A stretch of DNA of 5,503 bases from CAYVJW01 sp964451885 (GTDB lineage Bacteria; Patescibacteriota; Gracilibacteria; UBA4473). The notes below the pieces were generated by a model that ran no database searches, had not been told where the DNA came from, and saw only the letters and a list, made by a program, of their open reading frames with translations. Below, in pieces: positions 5,474 to 5,503 of this stretch. A program made the translations under genes and the position numbers. Positions within the stretch are counted from its first letter, which is position 1, and each line of letters begins with the position of its first letter. Where the stretch lies: NCBI GenBank assembly GCA_964451885.1, contig CAYVJW010000110.1:1-5503 (forward strand). Reading direction: 5' to 3'.

Positions 5474-5503
5474 CTCGTTGACGAATCAAATCGGCGAGCG
5501 AAG

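Noticed and set aside
1..5503. CRISPR array or insertion sequence with terminal inverted repeats
   Set aside because: No regularly spaced repeats of suitable length and no transposase or paired terminal repeats are visible.

Overview
The window reads as a compact, AT-rich bacterial segment, most likely from a reduced-genome lineage of the Candidate Phyla Radiation (Patescibacteria). This is an inference from style: A-rich coding strands, tiny gaps, no Shine-Dalgarno sequence in front of any of the four complete genes, a secreted Lys/Arg/Glu-rich coiled-coil protein of no recognised family, and a recombinase tail of the kind common in such genomes. All four complete proteins are uninterrupted under the standard bacterial code and none uses TGA for Gly, so the chromosomal genes do not look recoded.

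Layout. Positions 1-73 are a short, relatively GC-rich stretch that I cannot assign. Reading leftward, 1457-90 encodes a membrane-anchored S41 C-terminal processing protease with a complete Ser/Lys dyad. Its intrinsic terminator folds over the end of its own coding sequence. A 132-bp divergent intergenic region (1458-1589) holds a degenerate 7-bp tandem repeat next to the protease start, plus a promoter placed so close to the malic enzyme ATG that a leaderless mRNA is predicted. Reading rightward come a short NAD(P)-dependent malic enzyme (1590-2720), a compact methionyl-tRNA synthetase (2738-4174), a secreted basic coiled-coil protein (4215-5024) and a tRNA-Leu(UAG) gene with encoded CCA (5055-5138). 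From the right edge, on the minus strand, the C-terminal part of a probable serine recombinase runs into the tRNA and stops inside it.

How the parts relate. The malic enzyme and MetRS are 17 bp apart and could be co-transcribed, although a -10-like box sits in the gap. They share no pathway: one makes pyruvate and reducing power, the other charges tRNA-Met. The protease and the coiled-coil protein both act outside the membrane, but they lie in opposite orientations and no functional link is shown. The tRNA-recombinase junction looks like the edge of an integrated element or a decayed insertion. That junction and the unknown secreted protein are the parts most worth following up. I did not find a clear new multi-gene system.
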